Origin: an uncultured Eggerthellaceae bacterium
Lineage (GTDB): Bacteria; Actinomycetota; Coriobacteriia; Coriobacteriales; Eggerthellaceae
Direction: 5' to 3'
NCBI GenBank assembly: GCA_947626195.1
Contig: CANQRF010000004.1
Location: 1-64,000, forward strand
Length of the DNA stretch: 64,000 bases
The translations under genes were made by a program, and so were the position numbers. The notes under the pieces were generated by a model that was not told where the DNA came from, did not search any database, and saw only the letters and a program-made list of their open reading frames with translations. Each line of letters starts with the position of its first letter. Within the stretch, counting starts at the first letter, position 1. Shown in pieces: positions 9,661 through 17,626 of this stretch.

Positions 9661-11079
9661 ATGGCACTCTGGTCAGGACGATTCGAGCAGGCGGTCAGCG
9701 AACGGACGCAGCAGTTCGGCGCGTCGCTTCCTGTGGATAAGAAGCTCTATCGCGAGGACATCGCCGGCTCTATTGCACATGCGAAGATGCTCGCCGCGCA
9801 GGGGATCATCAGCGAGGCCGACCGCGACGCCATCATCGCTGGCCTTCAGGAGGTCGAGAGCGAAATCGAGAGCGGCGCGTTCGCTTTCGACATCAACGAC
9901 GAAGACATCCACATGAGCATTGAGGCGGCGCTCACCGAGAAGGTGGGGGATGCAGGCGCGCGGCTCCATACGGCGCGCAGCAGAAACGATCAGGTGGTCA
10001 CCGATGTGCGCCTCTATGCGAAGCGTCGTTGCGGCGATTTGCTCCGCGCGAACCTCGCGTTGCGCGAGGCGCTTCTGAAGGTGGCGCAGGAGCAGGGCGA
10101 CGCGGTGCTGCCGGGCTACACCCACCTTCAGCACGCACAGCCGGTGCTGCTCGCGCACCATCTTCTTGCCTATTATTGGATGTTCACGCGCGACTATGAG
10201 CGTCTCGTCGCGGCGCGCCATGCCGCCGATGCGAACCCGTTGGGCGCGGCTGCCCTCGCGGGCACAAGCTACCCCATAGACCGTCAGAAAACTGCCGATG
10301 AGCTGGGATTTTCCCGCGTCATTCCCAATTCGCTCGATGCGGTTTCCGATCGTGATTTCATCCTCGATCTGCTGTATGCCGCCAGTGTGAGCTGCCTGCA
10401 TCTCTCGCGGCTTTGCGAGGAAGTCGTCTTGTGGTCGAGCAGCGAGTTCGGTTTCATCACGCTCTCCGACGAATACTCCACCGGCTCATCGATCATGCCG
10501 CAGAAGAAGAACCCCGATTTCGCCGAGCTGATCCGCGGGAAATCGGGGCGCGTCGTCGGCGACCTCGTGGGGCTCATGGTGACGCTGAAATCGCTTCCGC
10601 TCGCCTATAACAAAGACCTCCAAGAAGACAAAGAGCCGCTGATGGATGCGGCCGACACGCTCGAGGCATGCTGCTATATCGCCGCGGGGATGCTCTCCAC
10701 TATGCAGGTGAACGCCGACGTGATGCTCCGGAGCTTGGGGGAAGGTTTCATCGCGGCCACCGATATTGCCGACTACCTTGCAAAACGCGGGCTTCCGTTC
10801 AGGCAGGCCCATGCGGCGGCGGGGCATCTCGTGCTTCTCTGCGAGAAGCGCGGCATTGGCCTCGAGGATTTAAGCCTCGATGATTTCAGAGGCGAGAGCG
10901 AGCTTTTCGACGAAGGCATCTATGAGGTTTGCAGGCCGGAGGCCATCGTTGATGCACGCACGAGCTTTGGCGGCACCTCGCATCAGGCGGTGGCTGTGCA
11001 AATGGAGGAAGCGCGGGCGCGCATGGAGGAAGACAGATCGCGCTGCGCGGTGAACGAGGGCAACGTCACTGAGGATTGA
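9661..11079 (+). CDS. argH: Argininosuccinate lyase
   Basis: It cleaves argininosuccinate to arginine and fumarate in the last step of arginine synthesis. At 472 residues it is typical of the aspartase/fumarase superfamily. The flexible signature loop GSSIMPQKKNP lies at about 276-286. Other family markers are HTARSRNDQVVTD near 101 and GYTHLQHAQPVLLAHH near 153. The ATG at 9661 has GAGGAGAG upstream, 35 bp after argG, so the two form an operon. Confidence 0.96.
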   Translation: MALWSGRFEQAVSERTQQFGASLPVDKKLYREDIAGSIAHAKMLAAQGIISEADRDAIIAGLQEVESEIESGAFAFDINDEDIHMSIEAALTEKVGDAGARLHTARSRNDQVVTDVRLYAKRRCGDLLRANLALREALLKVAQEQGDAVLPGYTHLQHAQPVLLAHHLLAYYWMFTRDYERLVAARHAADANPLGAAALAGTSYPIDRQKTADELGFSRVIPNSLDAVSDRDFILDLLYAASVSCLHLSRLCEEVVLWSSSEFGFITLSDEYSTGSSIMPQKKNPDFAELIRGKSGRVVGDLVGLMVTLKSLPLAYNKDLQEDKEPLMDAADTLEACCYIAAGMLSTMQVNADVMLRSLGEGFIAATDIADYLAKRGLPFRQAHAAAGHLVLLCEKRGIGLEDLSLDDFRGESELFDEGIYEVCRPEAIVDARTSFGGTSHQAVAVQMEEARARMEEDRSRCAVNEGNVTED

Positions 11080-11094
11080 GGCTTCGCCTCTGGT

Positions 11095-11126
11095 GGAGAG
11101 CGGGCTCTCGCAGGCTCTCCGTTTTA
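11095..11126 (+). terminator. Intrinsic terminator after argH
   Basis: GGAGAGC at 11095-11101 pairs perfectly with GCTCTCC at 11114-11120 and is followed by GTTTTA. It lies 16 bp past the argH stop codon. Confidence 0.65.
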
Positions 11127-11198
11127 TGGCGGGAAGCTTTCAAAAAGGCGTTTTGGTAAGAGGAAAGTACCCGCAAACTTACAGCATGGCAAACGGTG

Positions 11199-11230
11199 AG
11201 GCTCCTTTTTCGCACCTCGAAGGAGCCTTT
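11199..11230 (+). terminator. Second terminator-like hairpin between argH and frc
   Basis: AGGCTCCTT (11199-11207) pairs with AAGGAGCCT (11220-11228) in a perfect 9-bp stem followed by TTCT. It lies directly before the TATAAT box at 11232 and may insulate frc from readthrough. Confidence 0.55.
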
Positions 11231-11231
11231 C

Positions 11232-11237
11232 TATAAT
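11232..11237 (+). promoter_or_regulatory. Consensus TATAAT -10 box upstream of frc
   Basis: A perfect TATAAT lies 69 bp before the frc start codon. The matching -35 position (TTCGCA at 11209-11214) is poor and sits inside the preceding hairpin loop. Confidence 0.4.
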
Positions 11238-11306
11238 CGGTTGCTGTACATGCGTCTTTTACGAAGCGCTGGGCCTTTACGAATTATCAGAGAAAGAGGT
11301 GCTGAC

Positions 11307-12581
11307 ATGACTGCTCCATTAGAGGGAATCAAGGTTGTCGACTGGACGGCCGTCCAATCAGGGCCTTCCTGCACGCAGATGCTTGCATGGTTGGGTGCTG
11401 AGGTCATCAAGATCGAGCGTCCCGGCGTTGGCGACGCCACGCGTCATCAGATGCGCGACATACCCGACTCCGATTCGCTGTATTACCTCACGCTCAATGC
11501 GAACAAGAAGTCGCTTGAGCTCAACGTGAAGACCGATGAGGGCAAGAAGATCCTCACCGACCTCATCAAGCAGGCTGACATCTTTGTGGAGAACGAGCAT
11601 CCGGGCGCCGTCGACAAAGAGGGATTCGGTTGGGAAGACGTCCACAAGATCAATCCGCGCTGCATCATGGGCTCCATCAAGGGCTTCAACCCGGGCAGCC
11701 GTTTTGAGAACGTGAAAGCCTACGAGCCGGTCGCCCAATGCGCAGGCGGCGCGGCGGCAACCACCGGTTGGTACGATGGCGATTACAACATCCCGACGCA
11801 GTCAGGCGCGGCTCTCGGCGACTCGAATTCCGGCATGCACCTGCTCATCGGCCTTCTTGCAGCGCTGCTGCAACGTGAGAAGACCGGCGAGGGCTGCTAT
11901 GTGTATCAGTCGATGCAAAACGCCGTCATCAACCTGTGCCGCATCAAGCTCCGCGACCAGCAGGCACTCGATCGTCTCGGCTCCCTTCCGTGGTACGCGT
12001 GCTACAACACACCGGGCTTCACCTGGGGCGACACGCTTCCGCGTCCTGCCAACTCAGAAGGCGGCGCCGTGCTCGGTTGGTGTTACCGCTGCAAGGGCTA
12101 TGAGAACGATCCCGCGGCATTCATCTACATCGTCGTTCAGCGCGAGGAAAAGCCCTACACGAACTTCTGCAACGCCATCAAGCGCCCCGACATGCTGACC
12201 GACGAGCGCTTCGCAACCGCCGAGGCACGCGACGACAACAAGCATGCGTTCTTTGACGAGGTGGAGAAGTTCACCAAGCAATACGACAAGTACGAGCTGA
12301 CCACGATGCTCGGCGGTGCCGGTATTCCGGCGGGTCCTGTGCTTAGCTGGAAAGAGCTCGAGAACGATCAAGAGCTGCGCGACAACGGCACGATCACCAA
12401 GGTCGATCAGGGCGGCGAGCGCGATACCTTCCTGACCATTGGCCTGCCGTTCTTCATGTCCAGCTACAAGGCCGACATCAAGCGCGCTCCTGGCCTCGGT
12501 GAGAACAACGAGGAAGTGCTCACCAGCCTCGGCTACACGAAAGACCAAGTCGCCCAACTGAAAACCGACGGCGTGATTTAA
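11307..12581 (+). CDS. frc: Formyl-CoA transferase-like class III CoA-transferase
   Basis: From memory it resembles E. coli Frc (YfdW) closely along its whole 424 residues, including PLEGIKVVDWTAVQSGPS at the start and VIKIERPGVGDATRHQ near 33-48. The family moves CoA between formate and oxalate through an acyl-aspartate intermediate; the catalytic Asp is Asp172 in ALGDSNSGMHLL. The glycine-rich GGGGQ loop of Frc, which guards the intermediate, reads SEGGAV here, so the acid handled may differ. No oxalyl-CoA decarboxylase lies nearby. The frame is open upstream, but the ATG at 11307 has GAAAGAGG and begins the family domain. It stands alone between terminators. Confidence 0.85.
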   Translation: MTAPLEGIKVVDWTAVQSGPSCTQMLAWLGAEVIKIERPGVGDATRHQMRDIPDSDSLYYLTLNANKKSLELNVKTDEGKKILTDLIKQADIFVENEHPGAVDKEGFGWEDVHKINPRCIMGSIKGFNPGSRFENVKAYEPVAQCAGGAAATTGWYDGDYNIPTQSGAALGDSNSGMHLLIGLLAALLQREKTGEGCYVYQSMQNAVINLCRIKLRDQQALDRLGSLPWYACYNTPGFTWGDTLPRPANSEGGAVLGWCYRCKGYENDPAAFIYIVVQREEKPYTNFCNAIKRPDMLTDERFATAEARDDNKHAFFDEVEKFTKQYDKYELTTMLGGAGIPAGPVLSWKELENDQELRDNGTITKVDQGGERDTFLTIGLPFFMSSYKADIKRAPGLGENNEEVLTSLGYTKDQVAQLKTDGVI

Positions 12582-12605
12582 TCTGATTTGTTCCGCCGTT
12601 TTGAC

Positions 12606-12646
12606 GAACGCCCCCTTACCCGCTCGGGTGAGGGGGCGTTTTCTTG
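12606..12646 (+). terminator. Intrinsic terminator of frc (GGGGGCG family)
   Basis: AACGCCCCCTTAC pairs with GTGAGGGGGCGTT with one mismatch around a CCGCTCG-type loop, followed by TTTTCTTGTT. Related hairpins occur near 17.46, 24.48 and 41.11 kb, and the right arm alone starts copy A of the 128-bp repeat at 5827. Confidence 0.8.
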
Positions 12647-12673
12647 TTCCGCCGCTCGGAAGAGCGGCGGAAC
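12646..12673. terminator. Perfect 12-bp palindromic hairpin between frc and iscR
   Basis: GTTCCGCCGCTC, loop GGAA, GAGCGGCGGAAC. It lies exactly between the convergent frc and iscR genes, touching the iscR stop codon. CGCCGCTC/GAGCGGCG cores recur at 29703, 41073, 56231 and 56550, always between genes. Confidence 0.6.
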
Positions 12674-13104
12674 TATCCTGCGCAGGGGGATTGCTTTTCT
12701 TGGAGGTCGCCCGCGAGGTCGGCGAGGGTGATGCCGGAAAGGTAGGCGCGGATGGCCTCCTCCATTCCTCCCCAGATGCGCTGCGACACGCAGCGTTCGG
12801 TATAGTCGCAGGGGAACAGGCCGTTCGCGCAATCGATGAGCTCAAGGCCGTCTTCGGTGGCTGCCACCACATCGGCAAGCGTGATGGCTTGCGGGCTCCG
12901 CGCAAGCTCGTATCCCCCTTGGGCGCCGCGCGTAACGCGAAGCAGGCCCGACGACGCGAGGGGAGCAACCACCTGCTCAAGATATTTCTTCGAGATCGCC
13001 TGGCGCTCGGCGACGTCTTTCAGGGCGACGCTGCCTTCACCGTAGCGCTGCGCGAGATCGATCATGAAGCGGACGCCGTAGCGCGTTTTGGTCGATATTT
13101 TCAC
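12673..13104 (-). CDS. iscR: Rrf2/IscR-family Fe-S cluster-responsive regulator
   Basis: The 143-residue protein is a winged-helix repressor of the Rrf2 family. KISTKTRYGVRFMIDLA opens the DNA-binding domain, and AISKKYLEQVVAPLASSGLL resembles the recognition region. Three conserved cysteines lie in the segment CANGLFPCDYTERC; in IscR they bind a [2Fe-2S] cluster. Spacing here is CX6CX5C, one residue off E. coli IscR. The GTG at 13104 is chosen because it starts the domain and follows GAGAGGGGG; a longer start would add a poorly conserved tail. Divergence from iscS suggests control of Fe-S assembly (inference). Confidence 0.87.
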   Translation of the reverse strand: MKISTKTRYGVRFMIDLAQRYGEGSVALKDVAERQAISKKYLEQVVAPLASSGLLRVTRGAQGGYELARSPQAITLADVVAATEDGLELIDCANGLFPCDYTERCVSQRIWGGMEEAIRAYLSGITLADLAGDLQEKQSPCAG

Positions 13105-13203
13105 GGCGCCCCCTCTCTGAGCTTCATCGCGTCTTGTTCCTTCGCGGAAAACCATGGTTCAAATGGCATTTCCTATGAAGGAACGATGTTTCGCAAATGC
13201 TTC

Positions 13204-13231
13204 TTGACATTGCCTTGCGATAGCTTATATT
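13204..13231 (+). promoter_or_regulatory. Promoter of iscS-iscU
   Basis: TTGACA at 13204-13209 and TATATT at 13226-13231 with a 16-bp spacer, about 90 bp before the iscS start codon. It is one of the two best -35/-10 pairs in the window. Confidence 0.7.
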
Positions 13232-13243
13232 AAAGCCCAGTAA

Positions 13244-13256
13244 ATTGCTAGACAAT
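13244..13256. promoter_or_regulatory. Candidate Rrf2-type operator
   Basis: ATTGCTAGACAAT is an inverted repeat (ATTG/CAAT) just downstream of the iscS -10 box, close to the expected transcription start. Its position suits repression by the divergently encoded IscR. The assignment is by position only. Confidence 0.4.
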
Positions 13257-13321
13257 AGCGGCATTTTGATGCAGGATGCGCGAAAGCCTGCAAGGGGGTT
13301 TCGCTGAGCGAGGAGGAAAAC

Positions 13322-14551
13322 GTGAGCAAGCTCGTCTATTTGGATAACGCCTCAACGACGAAGATGCGTCCCGAGGTGCTGGAGGCCATGATGCCCTATC
13401 TCACCGATGAATTCGGGAATCCATCGTCGATCTATCCGCTCGGGCAGCGTGCGTCAGACGCGGTCGCGGAAGCGCGCGAGACCATTGCCGCCATCTTGGG
13501 CGCGAGTGCTAAGGAGATCTATTTCACGAGCGGCGGCACCGAGGCGGACAACTGGGCGCTCAAAGGTGCGGCTCATGCGAACGCCGCAAAGGGCAAGCAC
13601 ATCATCACGAGCGCGATCGAGCACCATGCGGTGCTGCATGTGTGCCAAGCTTTAGAAAAGGAGGGCTTCGAGGTCACCTACCTGCCCGTTGACGAAGGCG
13701 GCCTTGTCTCGCCCCAAGATTTCGCCGAGGCCATCCGCCCCGACACCATCCTTGCGTCTGTCATGTTCGCGAACAACGAAATCGGCACGATCGAGCCCAT
13801 CAAAGAGCTCGCCGCCATCGCCCATGAGCACGGCATCATCTTCCACACCGATGCGGTGCAGGCATTTTGCCACGAGGACATCAACGTGAAGGAGCTCGGC
13901 GTCGACATGCTCTCGGCCTCGGCGCATAAGCTCTATGGCCCGAAGGGCGTCGGTCTGCTCTACATCAAGAAGGGCGTGAAGGTGGACAATCTGCTCGACG
14001 GCGGACAGCAGGAACGCGGACGCCGTGCGACGACGGAAAACGTCGCGGGAATCGTCGGATTCGCCAAAGCAGCGGAGCTCGCCATCGCCGAGCGCGAGGC
14101 CGAGCATGACCGTCAGGAGAAGCTGCGCGACCATGCGATCGAGCGCATTTTGGCCGAGATCCCGCACGCGAAGCTCAACGGCGCGCCGTCGCCCCGCTTG
14201 GCGAACAACATCAACTTCTCCTTCGAGTTCATCGAGGGCGAGGGCATGTTGCTCCAGCTGGCAGCACGCGGCATCTGCACATCGTCGGGAAGCGCCTGCA
14301 CGTCCGGCTCGCTCGACCCGAGCCACGTGCTTCTGGCGATCGGGCTTCCGCACGAGATCGCGCACGGCTCGCTTCGTGTGACGCTCGGGCGCGACACCAC
14401 CGAAGAGGACGTCGATTTCGCGATCGATAGCCTGAAGACCACGCTTGAGAACCTCCGCTCGATGAGCCCGCTCTATGAGGATTTCAAGCGGACGGGCGAG
14501 GGCTCCATCATTGCGAAGATGAAGGCGGAGGGCTTCCCCTACGCGAGCTAA
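13322..14551 (+). CDS. iscS: Cysteine desulfurase (IscS/NifS type)
   Basis: A PLP enzyme that takes sulfur from cysteine and passes it as a persulfide to the scaffold protein. In the 409-residue chain the PLP lysine is Lys203 in SASAHKLYGPKG, and the active cysteine is Cys326 in SSGSACTSGS, on the long loop typical of group I enzymes. The GTG start has GAGGAGG ideally placed. The scaffold gene follows after 96 bp, and iscR is divergent. Confidence 0.94.
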   Translation: MSKLVYLDNASTTKMRPEVLEAMMPYLTDEFGNPSSIYPLGQRASDAVAEARETIAAILGASAKEIYFTSGGTEADNWALKGAAHANAAKGKHIITSAIEHHAVLHVCQALEKEGFEVTYLPVDEGGLVSPQDFAEAIRPDTILASVMFANNEIGTIEPIKELAAIAHEHGIIFHTDAVQAFCHEDINVKELGVDMLSASAHKLYGPKGVGLLYIKKGVKVDNLLDGGQQERGRRATTENVAGIVGFAKAAELAIAEREAEHDRQEKLRDHAIERILAEIPHAKLNGAPSPRLANNINFSFEFIEGEGMLLQLAARGICTSSGSACTSGSLDPSHVLLAIGLPHEIAHGSLRVTLGRDTTEEDVDFAIDSLKTTLENLRSMSPLYEDFKRTGEGSIIAKMKAEGFPYAS

Positions 14552-14647
14552 GAGAGAATCTTACGAGGCGCACGTGAGAAAGTGCCGTTCTGGGCGTTTC
14601 ACGATGCACATGACGAAGGAAACAACTCGGAGAAGGAGACGAGTAAA

Positions 14648-15112
14648 ATGGCAATGAATTATTCCGAGAAGGTGATGGATCACTTCACCAATCCGCGCAA
14701 TGTCGGCGAGATCGAGAACCCGAGCGGCTGCGGCACCGTGGGCAACGCGGTCTGCGGCGACATCATGCGCGTGTATCTCGACATCGATGACAACGGCGTC
14801 ATCCAAGACGCGAAGTTCAAGACCTTCGGCTGCGGCGCGGCGATCGCCACGTCCTCGATGGCAACGATGCTCGTGAAGGGCAAAACGGTGCAGGAGGCGC
14901 TCGAGGTCACGAACAAGGCGGTCATGGAGGCCCTCGACGGTCTGCCGCCCGTGAAGGTGCACTGCTCGCTTCTCGCCGAAGAAGCGATCCACGCGGCGCT
15001 GTGGGACTATGCCGAGAAGAACGGCATCACCATCGAGGGGCTCGAAAAGCCCGTGAACGACATCTCGGAGCACGAGAACGGCCCGCATCCCGACGAGGAG
15101 GATGACGAATAA
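14648..15112 (+). CDS. iscU: IscU/NifU-type Fe-S cluster scaffold
   Basis: The 154-residue scaffold assembles [2Fe-2S] clusters from sulfide supplied by IscS. The three cluster ligands are Cys36 (followed by the stabilising Asp38), Cys62 in FGCGAAIA and Cys106 in VHCSLL. There is no ferredoxin-like middle or C-terminal NifU thioredoxin-like domain, so it is the short IscU form with an acidic C-terminal tail (about 15 residues). The ATG at 14648 follows GGAGAAGGAG. IscA and HscAB do not follow, so the Isc set here is minimal. Confidence 0.92.
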   Translation: MAMNYSEKVMDHFTNPRNVGEIENPSGCGTVGNAVCGDIMRVYLDIDDNGVIQDAKFKTFGCGAAIATSSMATMLVKGKTVQEALEVTNKAVMEALDGLPPVKVHCSLLAEEAIHAALWDYAEKNGITIEGLEKPVNDISEHENGPHPDEEDDE

Positions 15113-15327
15113 GCGCTTCGCACATCGCTTTCCCTTGTTTTGCGACGATATGTGCCGTGCACCGCGCGTTCCACGTCGGTGCTGTGTGAAACGAAAATGG
15201 GCATCTTGTGCAAAGGTGTACAGCCGAAAAACGCATAGGTAAGATAATCGCATGAATGAAAAGCGGGGGCCTGCTCCAAAAGCACGTCCCCGCGATTTGG
15301 GCTTACGGAGATACGAGGAAGGGATCT

Positions 15328-16548
15328 ATGAAAGGCACGAAATTCGCTCTAGCCGCTTGCGCCGCGGCTCTTTCTCTTACCTGCTTTGGCGCGCTGTTCG
15401 GATGCTCCTCCCAAGGGGGAAGCTCGTCGGTCGCTCTGACCGGAGGGGTCGCGGCGACCGTGAACGGCGTGGAGATTTCCGAAGACGATGTCACGATGAC
15501 GATCGAGCAGGGCAGGGTCAATCTTGGCGCGACCGACGATGAGACATGGGCGAACTGGCTCAACGATCAGGGCTATACCGTCGAAAGCCTTCGCGAGGAG
15601 ATCATCGAGAGCATGGTGACGCAGGAGCTCATCCGCCAAGGCGCCGAGGAGCGTGGCATCACCGTCGATCCTGCTCAGGTGGATGAATACGTCAACGAGA
15701 TGAAGGCGTATTACGACGACAGCGATCAATGGAACACCGCGCTTGAGACGATCGGCATGACTGAGGAGGAGTATCGCGACAGCATAAGCGATTCGCTGCT
15801 CATTCAATCGTTCCAGAGCGACTTCACGGTCGAAGATGATCCGACCGAAGAGGACATGCTTGAGTATGCGCAGATGTACGCCTCGTATTACGATGGCGCC
15901 AAGAAATCATCCCATGTTCTCTTCAATGCGGAAGACACCGCGCTTGCCCAGGAAGTGCTCGACAAGCTGAACAGCGGCGAGCTCGACATCGCCACGGCTG
16001 CCGAGCAGTATTCGCAGGACACGGGCTCTGCCGCTCAGGGCGGCGACGTCGGTTGGGACAAGCTGACGAGCTTCGTCACGGAGTATCAGACGGCGCTCGA
16101 CGGACTGGAGAAAGGCCAGATCTCCGATCTCGTCACGAGCACCTATGGCATCCACATCATCGAATGCACCGACGTGTTCACTGCGCCCGAGGAAGTGACG
16201 AGCACGAGCCAGCTTCCCGAGGAATTTGTCGAGCAGATCAAGGAGCTCGTGAAGAACAACATGAGCCAGCAGGCTTACAACGACTGGCTGACGGAGGCCC
16301 GTGAGAACGCCGACGTGGTGATCAACGCCATGCCCGAGGGCCTGCCGTACTACGTCGACATCACGCTCTACGTGACGGCGAATGAAAATGGCAACGTTTC
16401 CGATGAGTCGGGCGACGTGGCGGGCGATGCCTCGGACACTTCCGCTGGGAGCACTGAAGGCGAAAGCTCGGAGGGCGAAGGCTCCTCTGACGCGTCCGAC
16501 GCCTCGGCCACTTCTGGCCAGCCCGCCGAGGTAACCGACGGCGAATAA
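15328..16548 (+). CDS. Lipoprotein peptidyl-prolyl isomerase, PrsA/SurA-like foldase
   Basis: The 406-residue protein has a lipoprotein signal peptide ending at LFGC, so it should be anchored outside the membrane. A SurA/PrsA N-terminal helical part follows, then a parvulin domain (KSSHVLFNAED through YGIHIIECTDVF) that catalyses prolyl isomerisation during folding of secreted proteins. The C-terminal ~60 residues are a Ser/Glu/Asp/Gly-rich low-complexity tail. The chosen ATG follows GAGGAAGGG and gives a proper signal peptide; the upstream extension does not. Confidence 0.87.
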   Translation: MKGTKFALAACAAALSLTCFGALFGCSSQGGSSSVALTGGVAATVNGVEISEDDVTMTIEQGRVNLGATDDETWANWLNDQGYTVESLREEIIESMVTQELIRQGAEERGITVDPAQVDEYVNEMKAYYDDSDQWNTALETIGMTEEEYRDSISDSLLIQSFQSDFTVEDDPTEEDMLEYAQMYASYYDGAKKSSHVLFNAEDTALAQEVLDKLNSGELDIATAAEQYSQDTGSAAQGGDVGWDKLTSFVTEYQTALDGLEKGQISDLVTSTYGIHIIECTDVFTAPEEVTSTSQLPEEFVEQIKELVKNNMSQQAYNDWLTEARENADVVINAMPEGLPYYVDITLYVTANENGNVSDESGDVAGDASDTSAGSTEGESSEGEGSSDASDASATSGQPAEVTDGE

Positions 16549-16580
16549 CGAGCAGCTCTCGGCATATCATTGCAGCGTCA

Positions 16581-17402
16581 TTGAATAGCACCGTATTACA
16601 GCAAACTTCACAACGACCGCCGTTCCTCGAGATCAGGGAGGCGGTCGTTCGCCGTCAGGGGAAGGCGATCCTCTCCATTGACGAATTCACCATGCCCGAA
16701 GGAGAGTGCATGGCGATCCTCGGGCCGAACGGCTCGGGGAAATCGACCTTCGTCGGTCTTGTGACGCGCGAAGTGTTTCCGCTCTATCGCGATGTGCCGC
16801 CGGTCGTCTTTCGCGGCAACGAACGCACCATGCTCGCCGAGGTCAAGCGCATCCTCGGCGTGGTTTCCTCAACGATGCAGAACCAGATCACCGTTCATTT
16901 GCCCGTGATCGATGTCGTAGTGGGCGGCCTCTTCGGGGCGCTCGGTGTGCCGAAGCGCTTCAACGTGGGAGAGGGTGAGCGCAAACGCGCGCTTCATGCA
17001 CTTGACGAGCTGGGAATCGCCGATTTGGCGGAGCGCGACGTGATGACGCTTTCCACCGGTCAGGCACGCCGCGTGCTCATTGCGCGCTCGCTCGTGCACG
17101 ACCCCGAGGTGCTGATTTTCGATGAGCCCTGCACGGGGCTCGATCCCGAAGGCATGTTCTATGTGCGCCAAGCGATGCGCAAGCTCGTCGCCGGCGGACG
17201 TGCCCTCATCCTCGTGACGCACTATCCCGACGACATCATTCCCGAGGTCAGCCGCGTTTTGCTCCTGAAAGAGGGGCGCCTCTTCGCCGATGGGCCGAAA
17301 GAGGAGCTTCTCACCGACGAAACCATGAGCGCCCTCTTCAACGTTCCCCTTCACGTGCAATGCACGAGCGGCCTTTACTCTTTGGTTCCGCAGTTTTCGT
17401 AA
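16581..17402 (+). CDS. ABC transporter ATP-binding protein
   Basis: The 273-residue nucleotide-binding subunit shows Walker A GPNGSGKST, signature LSTGQARRVLIARSLV, and Walker B VLIFDEPCTGLD followed by the switch His in LVTHYPDD. No membrane partner is adjacent, so its substrate is unknown; stand-alone YlmA/ModF-like ATPases are the nearest resemblance. The only start giving the conserved N-terminus is a TTG at 16581 without a clear ribosome site, so the start is uncertain. It follows the foldase by 32 bp. Confidence 0.85.
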   Translation: MNSTVLQQTSQRPPFLEIREAVVRRQGKAILSIDEFTMPEGECMAILGPNGSGKSTFVGLVTREVFPLYRDVPPVVFRGNERTMLAEVKRILGVVSSTMQNQITVHLPVIDVVVGGLFGALGVPKRFNVGEGERKRALHALDELGIADLAERDVMTLSTGQARRVLIARSLVHDPEVLIFDEPCTGLDPEGMFYVRQAMRKLVAGGRALILVTHYPDDIIPEVSRVLLLKEGRLFADGPKEELLTDETMSALFNVPLHVQCTSGLYSLVPQFS

Positions 17403-17428
17403 ACTTGAATGCTTATAAGAGACGTCAG

Positions 17429-17450
17429 GCGCGCAGTCGCTCGGCAGTCA
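17429..17450. repeat. 22-bp repeat shared with 24535-24556
   Basis: An exact 22-bp copy (CGCAGTCGCTCGGCAG core) of the sequence at 24535-24556, embedded in longer imperfect similarity. Both copies flank a GGGGGCG-family terminator, one before and one after the heat-shock operon. Confidence 0.7.
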
Positions 17451-17460
17451 CTCGGCATAA

Positions 17461-17494
17461 TGCCCCCTCGCCCGAGCGGGACGAGAGAGCGCTT
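17461..17494 (+). terminator. Hairpin of the GGGGGCG terminator family
   Basis: ATGCCCCCTCGCCCGAGCGG pairs imperfectly with the following GACGAGAGAGCG. It lies between the ABC ATPase gene and dnaK. Confidence 0.4.
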
Positions 17495-17553
17495 GTCTAA
17501 CGAGAAGGTGAGAAGCATCATCATAAATGTTACATAAATGATAATTAAAAAAC

Positions 17554-17582
17554 TTGACAATGAGAGACTTAGATTTTATAGT
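17554..17582 (+). promoter_or_regulatory. Promoter of the dnaK operon
   Basis: TTGACA at 17554-17559 and TATAGT at 17577-17582 with a 17-bp spacer, 44 bp before dnaK. HspR is encoded in the operon, but no clean CTTGAGT-N7-ACTCAAG (HAIR) dyad is visible around the promoter. Confidence 0.72.
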
Positions 17583-17626
17583 GCTCCTGACAAGAACGAG
17601 TTCCCCTCGTAAGGAAAGGAAGCACT

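Noticed and set aside
16581-17402. Metal-uptake operon centred on the ABC ATPase
   Set aside because: No permease or binding-protein gene is adjacent, so no substrate was assigned.
17495-17626. HspR HAIR operator near the dnaK promoter
   Set aside because: Only partial half-sites such as CTTGAC were visible; no inverted pair at the right spacing was found by eye.
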